From: Microcystis panniformis FACHB-1757
GTDB taxonomy: Bacteria > Cyanobacteriota > Cyanobacteriia > Cyanobacteriales > Microcystaceae
Reading direction: 5' to 3'
Length of the DNA: 64,000 bases
Assembly: GCF_001264245.1 (NCBI RefSeq)
Contig: NZ_CP011339.1
Span: forward strand, 2,666,001 to 2,730,000
Shown piece by piece: positions 43,894 to 53,006 of the stretch (within the stretch, counting starts at the first letter, position 1; each line of letters begins with the position of its first letter). Under the pieces are notes generated by a model. The model had not been told where the DNA came from. It did not search any database and was given only the letters and a program-made list of their open reading frames with translations. A program made the position numbers and the translations under genes.

Positions 43894-46762
43894 CATTATC
43901 CCGCTTTTTTGGGGGATATTGAAGTAATGCTTGGGCAAGATAATGACCAGTGTAGGATTTTTCACATTTAGCCACGGTTTCCGGTGTTCCCACCGCGATT
44001 AATTCTCCTCCCTTGTCCCCTCCTTCTGGTCCCAAATCAATAATCCAATCGCTACAGCGAATCACGTCGAGATTATGTTCGATGACGATAATCGAATTAC
44101 CTTTATCGACCAATCTTTGTAACACATCTAAGAGATGATGCACATCATAAAAAGATAAACCCGTAGTCGGTTCATCGATCAAATATAGGGTTTTTCCCGT
44201 GGCCCGTCGGGATAATTCGGCCGCTAATTTCACCCTTTGCGCTTCTCCACCGGATAAAGTGGGCGCGCTTTGACCGAGTTTACAGTATCCTAAACCCACA
44301 TCCACGAGAGTTTGTAATCTGGTGGTGGCCCGGGGGACATTTTCAAAGACCTTTAATGCTTCCTCGATCGTCATATCTAAGACATCGGCGATCGAATAAC
44401 CTTTATACTTAACCTGTAGGGTTTCCCGATTGTAACGCGCCCCTTTACACACATCACACTGCACATAGACATCGGGGAGAAAATTCATCTCAATCACGTT
44501 TACCCCTTGGCCTAAACAAGCTTCACAGCGTCCTCCCTTAACATTAAAAGAAAACTGCCCCGCTTTGTAACCCCTAGCTTTTGCTTCGATGGTTTCGGTG
44601 AAAATCTCGCGAATAATGTCAAAAACCCCCGTATAGGTGGCAGGATTTGACCGAGGAGTGCGTCCTATCGGTGATTGGTCGATGACAATTACTTTATCAA
44701 CCGCGTCCAATCCTTCCACTTTATCTAACTCTTTGGGGAAGGGAGTTAAACGGGTTAAATGATGTTGTAAAGCTGGATATAATAACTCATTAATTAAGGT
44801 GGATTTGCCCGAACCAGATACCCCCGTAATCGAGACTAATTTTCCTAAAGGAATCGTTACATCAATATTTCTTAGGTTATTTTGATGGCAATTTTTTAAG
44901 ACTAAAGCATTACCATTCCCAGACCTTCTTTGGGGAGGAGTTTCAATAACTTTGCGTCCCGATAGGTAGGCCCCTGTTATCGATTTTTTCGACTTTAAAA
45001 GACTTTTAAAACTGCCTTGACAGATGATTTCTCCGCCATGAATCCCCGCTTTTGGACCAATATCGACCACATAATCGGCTGCCCGAATCGTTTCTTCATC
45101 GTGTTCGACGACAATTAAAGTATTACCTAAATCTCGCAATCTTTGCAGGGTTTCTAACAGTTTACTATTATCTCTTTGGTGTAATCCAATGCTAGGTTCA
45201 TCGAGAACGTATAATACTCCCGTTAATCCCGAACCGATTTGAGTAGCTAATCTAATTCGTTGGGATTCCCCCCCGGATAAAGTCATCGCTGGTCGATCGA
45301 GGGTAAGATAATCTAATCCCACATCGATTAAAAATTGTAGTCTCGCTTTGATTTCTTTGAGAGCTAATTCCCCAATTAATGCTTGTCTTGGGGTTAAATG
45401 ACAATCATTAATTCTCTGCAAACAATCCCGAATCGGAACTCCGGTAAAATCCGTGACCGTATATTGTCCTAAACGTACCGATAAAGCTTCTGGTTTTAAT
45501 CTTTTTCCGTGACAAACTTCACAGGTTTGGTTAACAATATATTTCTCTAGTCTTTGTTTGATAACTTCCGAGGTGGTTTCTTGATAATTCCTATCTAAGA
45601 TATTGATAACTCCCGCAAATTCTCGATAGTAACCGCGGCCAGTATCGTAACGGTAATCATCTTCAAAATAGATCGGTTCTTTACTCCCATAGAGAATGAT
45701 ATCTTGCTGGGTTTTTGTGAGTTTCTGCCAAGGAGTTTGAATTTCAAAACCTAAAGCTTGCCCTAAACCGTAGAGGAGAGAAAGATAGTAGGAGTTATCC
45801 TTATCTGACCAGGGGGCAATAGCAGAATATACCGGTTGTTTCGGGTCTGGAATGACTAAATCTGCCGAAAATTTCCGTAAACTGCCCAATCCGTGACAGT
45901 TGGGACAAGCACCATAGGGAGAATTAAAAGAGAATAAACGGGGGGATAATTCTTCCATAACTGCCCCGTGTTCGGGACAGGCAAATTTTTCGGAAAAGAC
46001 AATTTCTTTGGTAACTTCGGGATTATCTTCGTTATTCTCATCGAGAATTTCCACAATCGCTACACCGTCGGAATGCTTTAAACAAGTGGTTAAAGAATCC
46101 ACTAATCTTTCCTGTAAACCCTCTTTTTTGATCAGGCGATCGATAACAATTTCAAGATCATGAAGATGTTTTTTATCTAACTCGATGCCCTCGGATAATT
46201 CTACTACCTTGCCGTCAATCCGCACCCGGGCAAAGCCTTGGGAGGCCAAACTAGAGATTAATTGCTTATGAGTGCCTTTTTTGCCGCGAATTACTGGGGC
46301 TAAGATTTGAAATCGGGTTTTATCGGCTAATTCCATCACTCGATCGCACATTTGATCGATGGTTTGGGGGGCAATATTGCGATCGCAATGGGGACAATGG
46401 GGTTCCCCAGCACGACCGAACAATAAACGCAAGTAATCGTAAATTTCCGTTACAGTTCCCACACTAGAGCGGGGATTGTGGGAAGTGGATTTTTGGTCGA
46501 TGGAAATAGCCGGACTTAAACCCTCGATCGCATCCACATCGGGTTTATCTAATTGTCCTAAAAATTGGCGCGCGTAGGCGCTGAGGGACTCCACATAGCG
46601 GCGCTGTCCCTCGGCAAAAATAGTGTCGAAAGCGAGGGAAGATTTGCCCGATCCCGAAACTCCCGTAAAAACAATCAACTGATTGCGGGGTAATTCGATA
46701 TCAACATTTTTGAGATTGTGTTGTCGGGCGCCACGGATACGGATCGAGTCAGTTTGAGCCAT
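43850..46762 (-). CDS. uvrA: UvrABC excision nuclease subunit A
   Basis: 970 residues from ATG 46762 (MAQTDSIRIRGARQHNLKNV), the conserved N-terminus; the in-frame ATG at 46819 adds an unlikely leader. Two ABC ATPase halves: Walker A GVSGSGKSSLAFDT and GVSGSGKSTLINEL, signatures LSGGESQRIRLA and LSGGEAQRVKLA, Walker B VLDEPSIGLH and LIDEPTTGL. Zinc-binding cysteine pairs are present (CPNCHGLG, CEVCHGK, CEACLGQG, CDVCKG). It recognises DNA lesions in nucleotide excision repair and loads UvrB. The gene is intact. Confidence 0.97.
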   Translation of the reverse strand: MAQTDSIRIRGARQHNLKNVDIELPRNQLIVFTGVSGSGKSSLAFDTIFAEGQRRYVESLSAYARQFLGQLDKPDVDAIEGLSPAISIDQKSTSHNPRSSVGTVTEIYDYLRLLFGRAGEPHCPHCDRNIAPQTIDQMCDRVMELADKTRFQILAPVIRGKKGTHKQLISSLASQGFARVRIDGKVVELSEGIELDKKHLHDLEIVIDRLIKKEGLQERLVDSLTTCLKHSDGVAIVEILDENNEDNPEVTKEIVFSEKFACPEHGAVMEELSPRLFSFNSPYGACPNCHGLGSLRKFSADLVIPDPKQPVYSAIAPWSDKDNSYYLSLLYGLGQALGFEIQTPWQKLTKTQQDIILYGSKEPIYFEDDYRYDTGRGYYREFAGVINILDRNYQETTSEVIKQRLEKYIVNQTCEVCHGKRLKPEALSVRLGQYTVTDFTGVPIRDCLQRINDCHLTPRQALIGELALKEIKARLQFLIDVGLDYLTLDRPAMTLSGGESQRIRLATQIGSGLTGVLYVLDEPSIGLHQRDNSKLLETLQRLRDLGNTLIVVEHDEETIRAADYVVDIGPKAGIHGGEIICQGSFKSLLKSKKSITGAYLSGRKVIETPPQRRSGNGNALVLKNCHQNNLRNIDVTIPLGKLVSITGVSGSGKSTLINELLYPALQHHLTRLTPFPKELDKVEGLDAVDKVIVIDQSPIGRTPRSNPATYTGVFDIIREIFTETIEAKARGYKAGQFSFNVKGGRCEACLGQGVNVIEMNFLPDVYVQCDVCKGARYNRETLQVKYKGYSIADVLDMTIEEALKVFENVPRATTRLQTLVDVGLGYCKLGQSAPTLSGGEAQRVKLAAELSRRATGKTLYLIDEPTTGLSFYDVHHLLDVLQRLVDKGNSIIVIEHNLDVIRCSDWIIDLGPEGGDKGGELIAVGTPETVAKCEKSYTGHYLAQALLQYPPKKRDNVREEHRDNKANDQD

Positions 46763-46859
46763 CGGATGGTGCCAAGTAGTCCTTAACAATAATAGCTTTG
46801 ACGAATGGATTTCAGCCACTAGAAAACCAGTCTTCTATCATATCAAAAGATTCTCGGGG

Positions 46860-47633
46860 TTAAACCGCTCTTTCGAGAAACTCGCGCATATCTTGATCGG
46901 CCGCGGGACAACAGCTATGACTCGCTTCTTCTTCTAAATGGGCTAAAACTGGGCAATTAATCCGATAATCTGGTTCTTTTGACCGTTCTAGCCGCAATTC
47001 GTACACTTGTTTTTCCAGTTGTTCAATGCGGTCAACCAAAGCGCGAATAGCCACCGCTTCCGAGTCGGGTAAATCACCGTGTTCGAGGGGTTGCACCCGC
47101 GTCCCAGCGCGATAGATTAAACGACCGGGTACACCAACAACGGTACAATCGGCGGGAATATCGCGCAGCACCACAGAACCAGCGCCGACGCGAACGTTAT
47201 TACCCAGATAAATATTACCTAAAACCTTAGCCCCGGCACCGACGACCACATTTTCCCCCAGAGTCGGGTGACGTTTACCGCTTTCTTTCCCCGTCCCTCC
47301 TAAAGTAACTCCTTGATAGATGAGGGCATAATCACCGATAATGGCGGTTTCTCCGATGACAACTCCCATGCCATGGTCGATAAAAACACCCTGACCAATT
47401 TGGGCACCGGGGTGAATTTCGATACCAGTCAGAAAACGGGCAAAATGGGAAATTAAACGGGGAATAAAGGGAATCCCGAGCTGATATAGCCAATGGGCGA
47501 AGCGATGGCACAGTAAAGCTTGTAATCCAGGATAACAAAACAGTACCTCTAACCAGTTGCGGGCAGCGGGGTCACGTTCAAAAATGATCTTGAAATCGGC
47601 TAGGAGAGTGGATAACACGAGTCTTGATTCCAT
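46860..47633 (-). CDS. cysE: Serine O-acetyltransferase
   Basis: 257 residues from ATG 47633 (MESRLVLSTLLADFKIIFER); the longer frame to 47687 is less likely. Left-handed beta-helix hexapeptide repeats (IEIHPGAQIGQGVFIDHGMG, VVVGAGAKVLGNIYLGNNVR) with the catalytic DHG region and the GTGKESGKRHPTLG loop are diagnostic. It makes O-acetylserine from serine and acetyl-CoA for cysteine synthesis. A C-terminal extension of about 60 residues (IEQLEKQVYELRLERSKEPD, with SCC) goes beyond the usual core. Confidence 0.94.
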   Translation of the reverse strand: MESRLVLSTLLADFKIIFERDPAARNWLEVLFCYPGLQALLCHRFAHWLYQLGIPFIPRLISHFARFLTGIEIHPGAQIGQGVFIDHGMGVVIGETAIIGDYALIYQGVTLGGTGKESGKRHPTLGENVVVGAGAKVLGNIYLGNNVRVGAGSVVLRDIPADCTVVGVPGRLIYRAGTRVQPLEHGDLPDSEAVAIRALVDRIEQLEKQVYELRLERSKEPDYRINCPVLAHLEEEASHSCCPAADQDMREFLERAV

Positions 47634-47847
47634 ATTGATCGAGCTTATACTAAACCATGTTATCACCCTGGTAAATGAGCCGTTCAACTAAAAAGCGATC
47701 GAGTAAGCTGTTTTCCTAGTTCTCTTGTACTTGCATTAGCCAAATTTTGAAGATATCCTTAATTTCCCTCTTGTTTAATCTTCCTTTAACTTGGGGCTGA
47801 AAAAATGCGATTGTTTAGCCTTTTTTTGCAGGTTTTTAGCTAAAAAT

Positions 47848-49473
47848 ATGATTCATCCTATCTATCGTCACCATTGGCAATTTTTATTAACCTTGCTGTC
47901 AATTGCTGGCAGTATCAATATTGTTACCGAATCTGCCTCAGCTTTAAATATCACCCGATTGAGCAGTCTTGGCAATAGTACAACTGCTGCTAATAACTTC
48001 GGGGCAGAAATCCCCGCTTATGACCCAGCTAGTCGAAAATTATTCGTGACCGGTCCTAATAATCGTCTAGATATTGCCGATATCAGCAATCCCGCTAGTC
48101 CAATTCGCTTACCCTCGATCGATCTTAGTCCCTACGGTGCAGGGGTTAACAGCGTTGCCATCAAAAATGGTATCGTGGCCGTGGCCATGGAAGCTAGTCA
48201 GATTACCAATAACGGCAGTGTGGTCTTTTTCAATACTAATGGTGTCTTTCAGAGTCAGGTTACTGTGGGTGCTTTACCAGATATGTTAACCTTTACTCCT
48301 GACGGTAATCGGGTTTTGGTCGCTAACGAAGGGGAAGCAAGAGGGGCGATCGATCCCAATGGTTCCGTTAGTATTATTGACCTTAGCACTGGTGTTCTCA
48401 ATGCCACGGTCAACACTGCTACCTTTACCCGTTTTAATGGTCAAGAGAACACTTTAAGAAATCAGGGAGTCCGTATTTTTCCCGGTCAAACGGTTTCCCA
48501 AGATGTGGAACCAGAATACATCACCGTTTCCGACGATGGAACCACTGCATGGGTGTCTCTACAGGAAAATAATGCTGTTGCCGTAGTCGATGTTGCTAAC
48601 GCTCAAGTCACCAGTATTGTACCCCTAGGAGCCAAAAATTTTAACGCACCAGGTAATGGTTTGGACCCTAGCGATCGAGATGGAGGGGTAAATATTAATA
48701 ATTGGCCGGTTTTTGGCTTATACCAACCGGATACGATCGCCACCGTTACCATCGCCGGACAAACCTATTTAATTACTGCCAACGAAGGGGATACTAGAGA
48801 TGAGGCCAGACGAGTTTCTAGTTTAACCTTAGACCCCAATGTTTTTCCTAATGCCGCCGAATTGCAATTAGCCCAAAATCTCGGCCGTTTGGATGTTTCT
48901 AGCATCGACGGACGTAACGACCAAGGTCAATATAGTCAACTTTTTGCCTACGGTGGTCGTTCTTTTTCGATTTGGAATGTCACTAATGGACTGTCCCAAG
49001 TCTTCGATAGCGGCGATGATTTTGAACAAATTTTGGCGGCTTTTTCGGCAACTCCCCTAACTCCTAGTATCTTTAATTCCGATGGTACTCCTAGTAGTTT
49101 CGATAGTCGTAGCGATAACCGCGGCCCAGAACCGGAAGGTTTAGCCGTGGGAACTGTAGGCAATCGTCTCTATACTTTTGTGGGAATAGAAAGGGCTGGC
49201 GGTTTCATGGTTTATGATATCACCAACCCTAGTCATCCTTTCTTTGTTGATTATATCAACGATTGGCAATTAGGTGATATCTCTCCCGAAGGATTATTAT
49301 TTATTCCCGCTGCCGATAGTCCCAATGGTACTCCCCTGTTAATTGTGGCCAATGAAGTTAGTCGTAATCTGGCGATTTATTCCGTCAAACCTGTCCCAGA
49401 ACCCAGCGCAGTTTTAGGATTGCTAACCCTCGGATTAGCTGGTTATAGTTTGAAAAAAAGAGGGAATTGCTAA
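47848..49473 (+). CDS. Choice-of-anchor I domain protein with PEP-CTERM sorting signal
   Basis: 541 residues from ATG 47848; a TTG at 47791 would add 19 residues. The signal peptide FLLTLLSIAGSINIVTESASA leads to a beta-propeller-like domain (GALPDMLTFTPDGNRVLVAN, VEPEYITVSDDGTTAWVSLQ, QTYLITANEGDTRDEAR) of the choice-of-anchor I/alkaline-phosphatase-like group. It ends in VPEPSAVLGLLTLGLAGYSL plus KKRG, the PEP-CTERM signal recognised by an exosortase. The protein is therefore secreted and probably anchored or released into the extracellular matrix. Its stop codon directly abuts the tsaB stop. Confidence 0.88.
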   Translation: MIHPIYRHHWQFLLTLLSIAGSINIVTESASALNITRLSSLGNSTTAANNFGAEIPAYDPASRKLFVTGPNNRLDIADISNPASPIRLPSIDLSPYGAGVNSVAIKNGIVAVAMEASQITNNGSVVFFNTNGVFQSQVTVGALPDMLTFTPDGNRVLVANEGEARGAIDPNGSVSIIDLSTGVLNATVNTATFTRFNGQENTLRNQGVRIFPGQTVSQDVEPEYITVSDDGTTAWVSLQENNAVAVVDVANAQVTSIVPLGAKNFNAPGNGLDPSDRDGGVNINNWPVFGLYQPDTIATVTIAGQTYLITANEGDTRDEARRVSSLTLDPNVFPNAAELQLAQNLGRLDVSSIDGRNDQGQYSQLFAYGGRSFSIWNVTNGLSQVFDSGDDFEQILAAFSATPLTPSIFNSDGTPSSFDSRSDNRGPEPEGLAVGTVGNRLYTFVGIERAGGFMVYDITNPSHPFFVDYINDWQLGDISPEGLLFIPAADSPNGTPLLIVANEVSRNLAIYSVKPVPEPSAVLGLLTLGLAGYSLKKRGNC

Positions 49474-50076
49474 TCACATCCCGTAAAATGGTAGCGCCTC
49501 CGACCAATGGGGGCGTTTTCCCGTTTGCCAGTCCAAATGGGCTAAATCGAGGATATCGGGGGCATTTATGCCTAAATAACTGGGTGTAGCTAATCTTTGA
49601 TAGGAAATAGTTAAGTTTTCTAAAGTGTGCTGCCATTGTTCCAAAGTCATCAGGCTATCAGCTAAATAAACCCGATTACCCCGATAGATACCCACATACA
49701 ATTGTCCCCTAGTGGCGGGCATTTCTAGGGCTAGATGGGTATCAAGGGGATAAAAATCCCGTTGTGACCAAGCAAAGGCCGCTAAACTGGAGACGGTAAA
49801 AATCGGTAGCTGTAATTGTTGTGCTAGGGTTCTAGCGGTGACTATACCGATGCGGGTACTGGTAAAGCTCCCCGGCCCCTTAGCAGTGGCTAGAAAGGCT
49901 AAATCAGCCCATTTTTGCGGGGCTAGGAACTGTTTTAGATAGGGGTGGAATAGGTTTGATAAGTCCCTGTCTAAGTCCCAAGTTTGTTGACGACTATCAT
50001 CGCTGAAATTAGAGAGGGCCAGTCCTAGTTGGGGACTGCTGGTATGCAAGGCTAATCCATAGACAGGGGAAGACAA
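49474..50076 (-). CDS. tsaB: tRNA threonylcarbamoyladenosine synthesis protein TsaB
   Basis: 200 residues of the ASKHA (actin-like) fold: ALHTSSPQLGLALSNF at the N-terminus, FLATAKGPGSFTSTRIGIVT (the conserved GPGSFTGxR motif), and LAQQLQLPIFTVSSLAAFAW. TsaB is the scaffold that partners TsaD and TsaE to make the t6A37 modification on ANN-decoding tRNAs. A tRNA-Lys gene, a t6A substrate, lies 27 bp upstream on the same strand, which may be coincidence. Confidence 0.93.
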   Translation of the reverse strand: MSSPVYGLALHTSSPQLGLALSNFSDDSRQQTWDLDRDLSNLFHPYLKQFLAPQKWADLAFLATAKGPGSFTSTRIGIVTARTLAQQLQLPIFTVSSLAAFAWSQRDFYPLDTHLALEMPATRGQLYVGIYRGNRVYLADSLMTLEQWQHTLENLTISYQRLATPSYLGINAPDILDLAHLDWQTGKRPHWSEALPFYGM

Positions 50077-50102
50077 GTCAATCTTTATCAGTAAGTTTTT
50101 AT

Positions 50103-50173
50103 GGGTCGCCTGGGATTCGAACCCAAGACCAATCGGTTAAAAGCCGAGTGCTCTACCGCTGAGCTAGCGACCC
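50103..50173 (-). tRNA. tRNA-Lys (anticodon TTT)
   Basis: 71 nt. Perfect GGGTCGC/GCGACCC acceptor stem, D-arm GCTCAGCGGTAGAGC, anticodon loop CTTTTAA, T-arm GGGTTCGAATCCC. CCA is not encoded. Confidence 0.96.
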
Positions 50174-50236
50174 GTTTCGTGTTCTGCACACGATTTATCA
50201 ATATAACATCTTATCTGGGCTAAGTCAAGGGGTAAT

Positions 50237-51109
50237 TTAAATTTGATTGACTCGCATTTCCACGATCGCCTCACGGCTACTATGGGGTTCTAGGTAGGTC
50301 AAATGTTCGCCTGTGTTAAGGGCGTTGCGGGGGGCGCTCCAGGGTTCGAGACAGATATAATTTTTGTCTTTCAGGGTCCAAAAAACTATAGTTGTATAGA
50401 GATCGTCGTAACCGATAACAATTTGACGTTGATGATAGGAATCGCTAAAACTACTTTGATGGCGCGTAATTTGCAGAAAAGCGGCATCAATTTCTTCGAG
50501 ATTAAAGTCAAAGTTGCCGGAGTAGGAATGGAGGGTCTTCGTGCCTTGGTCGAGGTATTGGGAGGAGGGAATATCAAAGGATAATCGGGTTTTATCTGTC
50601 ACTTTAAAATAGGGATGAAACCCGATAGAAAAGGGCATTTTTTCGGGGGAAAGATTAATTACTTTTTGGTGAATTTTGAGGCTGTTTCCTTGCAATTGAT
50701 AGGTAAAGATTAATTTAAAATCAAAAGGATAGACTTGACGAGTGGCTTCATTACTGTTTAATTCTAGGGTTAAATTAGCGGCAGTTTCGGTGCTTTGTTT
50801 GCTCACTTGCCAGGGTAAATCACGAGCAAATCCGTGTTGTTTCAGGGTATAGTTTCGGCCTTGGTGTTGATAGGTATTATCGGGTAAGTTGCCACAGATA
50901 GGGAATAAAATCGGGACTCCTCCGCGGACGCTGAGGTTAGGATCTTTGAATCTTTCTCTGTCCAGATAGAAAATATCTTCTCCGCAAATTTGCCAACGGG
51001 TGATGATTCCTCCCCTAGCGGGAACCACTTCCAGATAAGCGTCAGCCTCTTCATCCTTGAGACAATAGGTAAGATATTGATTTTGGTTTTGAGTGATAGT
51101 AAAGGTCAT
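50237..51109 (-). CDS. Aldose 1-epimerase family protein
   Basis: 290 residues of the galactose-mutarotase fold: ARGGIITRWQICGEDIFYLD, GGVPILFPICGNLP, KQHGFARDLPW (conserved His) and SIGFHPYFKV (second conserved His), with a glutamate near the end in CLEPWSAPRNALN. It probably interconverts alpha and beta sugar anomers or phosphorylated hexoses (D-hexose-6-phosphate mutarotase-like). The start codon at 51109 is preceded after one base by over 30 tandem TGATAAC heptamers, so no normal ribosome site or leader exists. Confidence 0.88.
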   Translation of the reverse strand: MTFTITQNQNQYLTYCLKDEEADAYLEVVPARGGIITRWQICGEDIFYLDRERFKDPNLSVRGGVPILFPICGNLPDNTYQHQGRNYTLKQHGFARDLPWQVSKQSTETAANLTLELNSNEATRQVYPFDFKLIFTYQLQGNSLKIHQKVINLSPEKMPFSIGFHPYFKVTDKTRLSFDIPSSQYLDQGTKTLHSYSGNFDFNLEEIDAAFLQITRHQSSFSDSYHQRQIVIGYDDLYTTIVFWTLKDKNYICLEPWSAPRNALNTGEHLTYLEPHSSREAIVEMRVNQI

Positions 51110-51110
51110 A

Positions 51111-51336
51111 TCAGTTATCAGTTATCAGTTATCAGTTATCAGTTATCAGTTATCAGTTATCAGTTATCAGTTATCAGTTATCAGTTATCAGTTATCAGTT
51201 ATCAGTTATCAGTTATCAGTTATCAGTTATCAGTTATCAGTTATCAGTTATCAGTTATCAGTTATCAGTTATCAGTTATCAGTTATCAGTTATCAGTTAT
51301 CAGTTATCAGTTATCAGTTATCAGTTATCAGTTATC
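51111..51336. repeat. Perfect heptanucleotide array (32 x TCAGTTA)
   Basis: 226 bp of uninterrupted identical 7-mers with no spacers, against the epimerase start codon. A MITE separates it from a further short array at 51469-51503. Confidence 0.97.
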
Positions 51337-51468
51337 GGCTCTTCTGGTTTCTGTGTGGAAACGAGGTCTATACTGATAGAATATCCGCAAAATAGTCTTA
51401 AAAGTCTTGTCCAGTAAGCATTTCACGATTCCATAAGCAAAAATTATCACACAAAGCCGAGAAGAGCC
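51337..51468. mobile_element. 132-bp MITE with ISL3-like ends, inside the heptamer array
   Basis: GGCTCTTCTGGTTTCTGTGT and, inverted, GGCTCTTCTCGGCTTTGTGT bound non-coding DNA. The first eight bases equal the ISL3 ends of 40440-41860. A target duplication cannot be judged inside a tandem array. Confidence 0.7.
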
Positions 51469-51503
51469 AGTTATCAGTTATCAGTTATCAGTTATCAGTT
51501 ATC

Positions 51504-51845
51504 GGTACAGCTGACTAAAAAGCTGATTGCTAACTATAGAACGTAGGTTGGGTTGAAGCATGAAACCCAACACCCGCTCATGTTACGCTACCACTAACCC
51601 ATCCTAACAAATAATTGTGCCTCCCTACTTAGCTTAACCAATGAGGTTATCAGTTATCAGTTATCAGTTATCAGTTATCAGTTATCAGTTATCAGTTATC
51701 GGTACAGCTGACTAAAAAGCTGATTGCTAACTATAGAACGTAGGTTGGGTTGAAGCATGAAACCCAACACCCGCTCATGTTACGCTACCACTAACCCATC
51801 CTAACAAATAATTGTGCCTCCCTACTTAGCTTAACCAATGAGGTT
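51504..51845. repeat. Tandem duplication of repeat R plus heptamers (197-bp period)
   Basis: The unit GGTACAGCTGACTAAAAAGC ... AACCAATGAGGTT at 51504-51646 recurs at 51701-51845, with heptamers between. Each unit contains an inverted copy of repeat R (51540-51630 and 51738-51828). Confidence 0.9.
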
Positions 51846-51879
51846 TTAGATTCGGCCCTTGTGAATAAGCTGAGATAGA

Positions 51880-52566
51880 CTAGCTTGAGATGAAAATTTG
51901 GGTAAGAAAATAGGCAATGGCGGCGCTACCAATCGGTACAGTGAGATTATCTATACCTAGTTTCGAGAAAGTTTCTAGAATAGTAGCTCCGATCGCCGTT
52001 AATAAAGATACTAGAATAATTGGCGGATTAATGCCATTAATAAAAGATAAAATAATCAAGCTGACTAGAAAGCTGACTCCTAACATAGTCAGGGAACCTT
52101 CCAGACTTTTGCCACTGCCGAAAATTTTGTAGGGATGTTGACCAAAATTTTGTCCCACTAGGGCTGCTAATCCGTCTCCTAAAGCCATAATTAAAATACC
52201 CATTGCTGCGTATTCGGGGTGAGAAATTGGCCAAAAATAAGCCACGAGAACACCGATACTAACAGCATAAAAAAAAGTTCCCCAACTGCGGCGACCGACA
52301 CTATTAAGACTGGGTAAAATGGGGAAAAAATAGGATAGGATAGCGATACTTGCCGCTAGGATGGCCGCACTTATTCCCACCCAAGCGGGGATATTTAACC
52401 ACCAAGCAAAAAGGATGACGTTTCCCGTGCCAATGTGGACAACTTTGCGGGTAATTTCGCCATCGGTACTGAAAACACTTTTTAATTTTTCAGCGATCAG
52501 AATCAAAACAGCTAGATAACAGGCGACCAAACCGATCGAAAATAGGAGAGAGTGGGATAGTTCCAC
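51880..52566 (-). CDS. Phytol-kinase / polyprenol-kinase family membrane protein
   Basis: 228 residues with about seven membrane helices. EITRKVVHIGTGNVILFAWW, MALGDGLAALVGQNFGQHPY and FGSGKSLEGSLTMLGVSFLV are the conserved blocks of the VTE5/SEC59/DGK1 group (CTP-dependent prenol kinases, CDP-alcohol-like fold). In cyanobacteria this member phosphorylates phytol released from chlorophyll to feed tocopherol and chlorophyll synthesis. That substrate is inferred from family and host. Complete gene. Confidence 0.85.
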   Translation of the reverse strand: MELSHSLLFSIGLVACYLAVLILIAEKLKSVFSTDGEITRKVVHIGTGNVILFAWWLNIPAWVGISAAILAASIAILSYFFPILPSLNSVGRRSWGTFFYAVSIGVLVAYFWPISHPEYAAMGILIMALGDGLAALVGQNFGQHPYKIFGSGKSLEGSLTMLGVSFLVSLIILSFINGINPPIILVSLLTAIGATILETFSKLGIDNLTVPIGSAAIAYFLTQIFISS

Positions 52567-52621
52567 GTGGCAAAAGCGAAAATTGACTATCTATTTAGTT
52601 TAGGCGATCGAGGTGACATCG

Positions 52622-52852
52622 ATGAAAGGAATTTTTATTGGCTTAATTGAGGGATATAGACGGTTTATTTCGCCGCTATTTCCCCCTTCCTGTCGTTTTC
52701 AACCCACCTGTTCCCAGTATGCCATGGAAGCGATTGATCGCTTTGGTGTGCTGCGGGGTTCTTGGTTGGCAATTAAGCGTATTCTCCGTTGTCATCCCTT
52801 TCACCCCGGAGGTTACGATCCTGTGCCTCCCTGTAGCCACAAGCACGATTGA
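52622..52852 (+). CDS. yidD: Membrane protein insertion efficiency factor
   Basis: 76 residues from ATG 52622, preceded by GAGGTG at seven bases; the GTG at 52613 lies inside that site. GLIEGYRRFISPLFPPSCRF, QPTCSQYAMEAI and RILRCHPFHPGGYDPVP form the conserved YidD pattern with three cysteines. It helps YidC insert inner-membrane proteins and is membrane-peripheral through its amphipathic N-terminus. It is divergent from the phytol-kinase gene. Confidence 0.94.
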   Translation: MKGIFIGLIEGYRRFISPLFPPSCRFQPTCSQYAMEAIDRFGVLRGSWLAIKRILRCHPFHPGGYDPVPPCSHKHD

Positions 52853-53006
52853 AACCTACAGCAGTTATCTCAATGGTGAGATACGAGGTTTTCGTTTTGG
52901 GGATTCAGGAGTCAGGATTCAGGAGTCAATACCAAATTAGGTTATACTTCATCTTTAGGGTAAAGTCTGTAAAACTATTGATATTTTTACACCCGTTGAT
53001 GATTGC

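Noticed and set aside
51093..51395. Reading frames of about 100-128 codons through the heptamer array
   Set aside because: They encode only SVISYQL repeats; an array of a 7-mer without stops is open in several frames.
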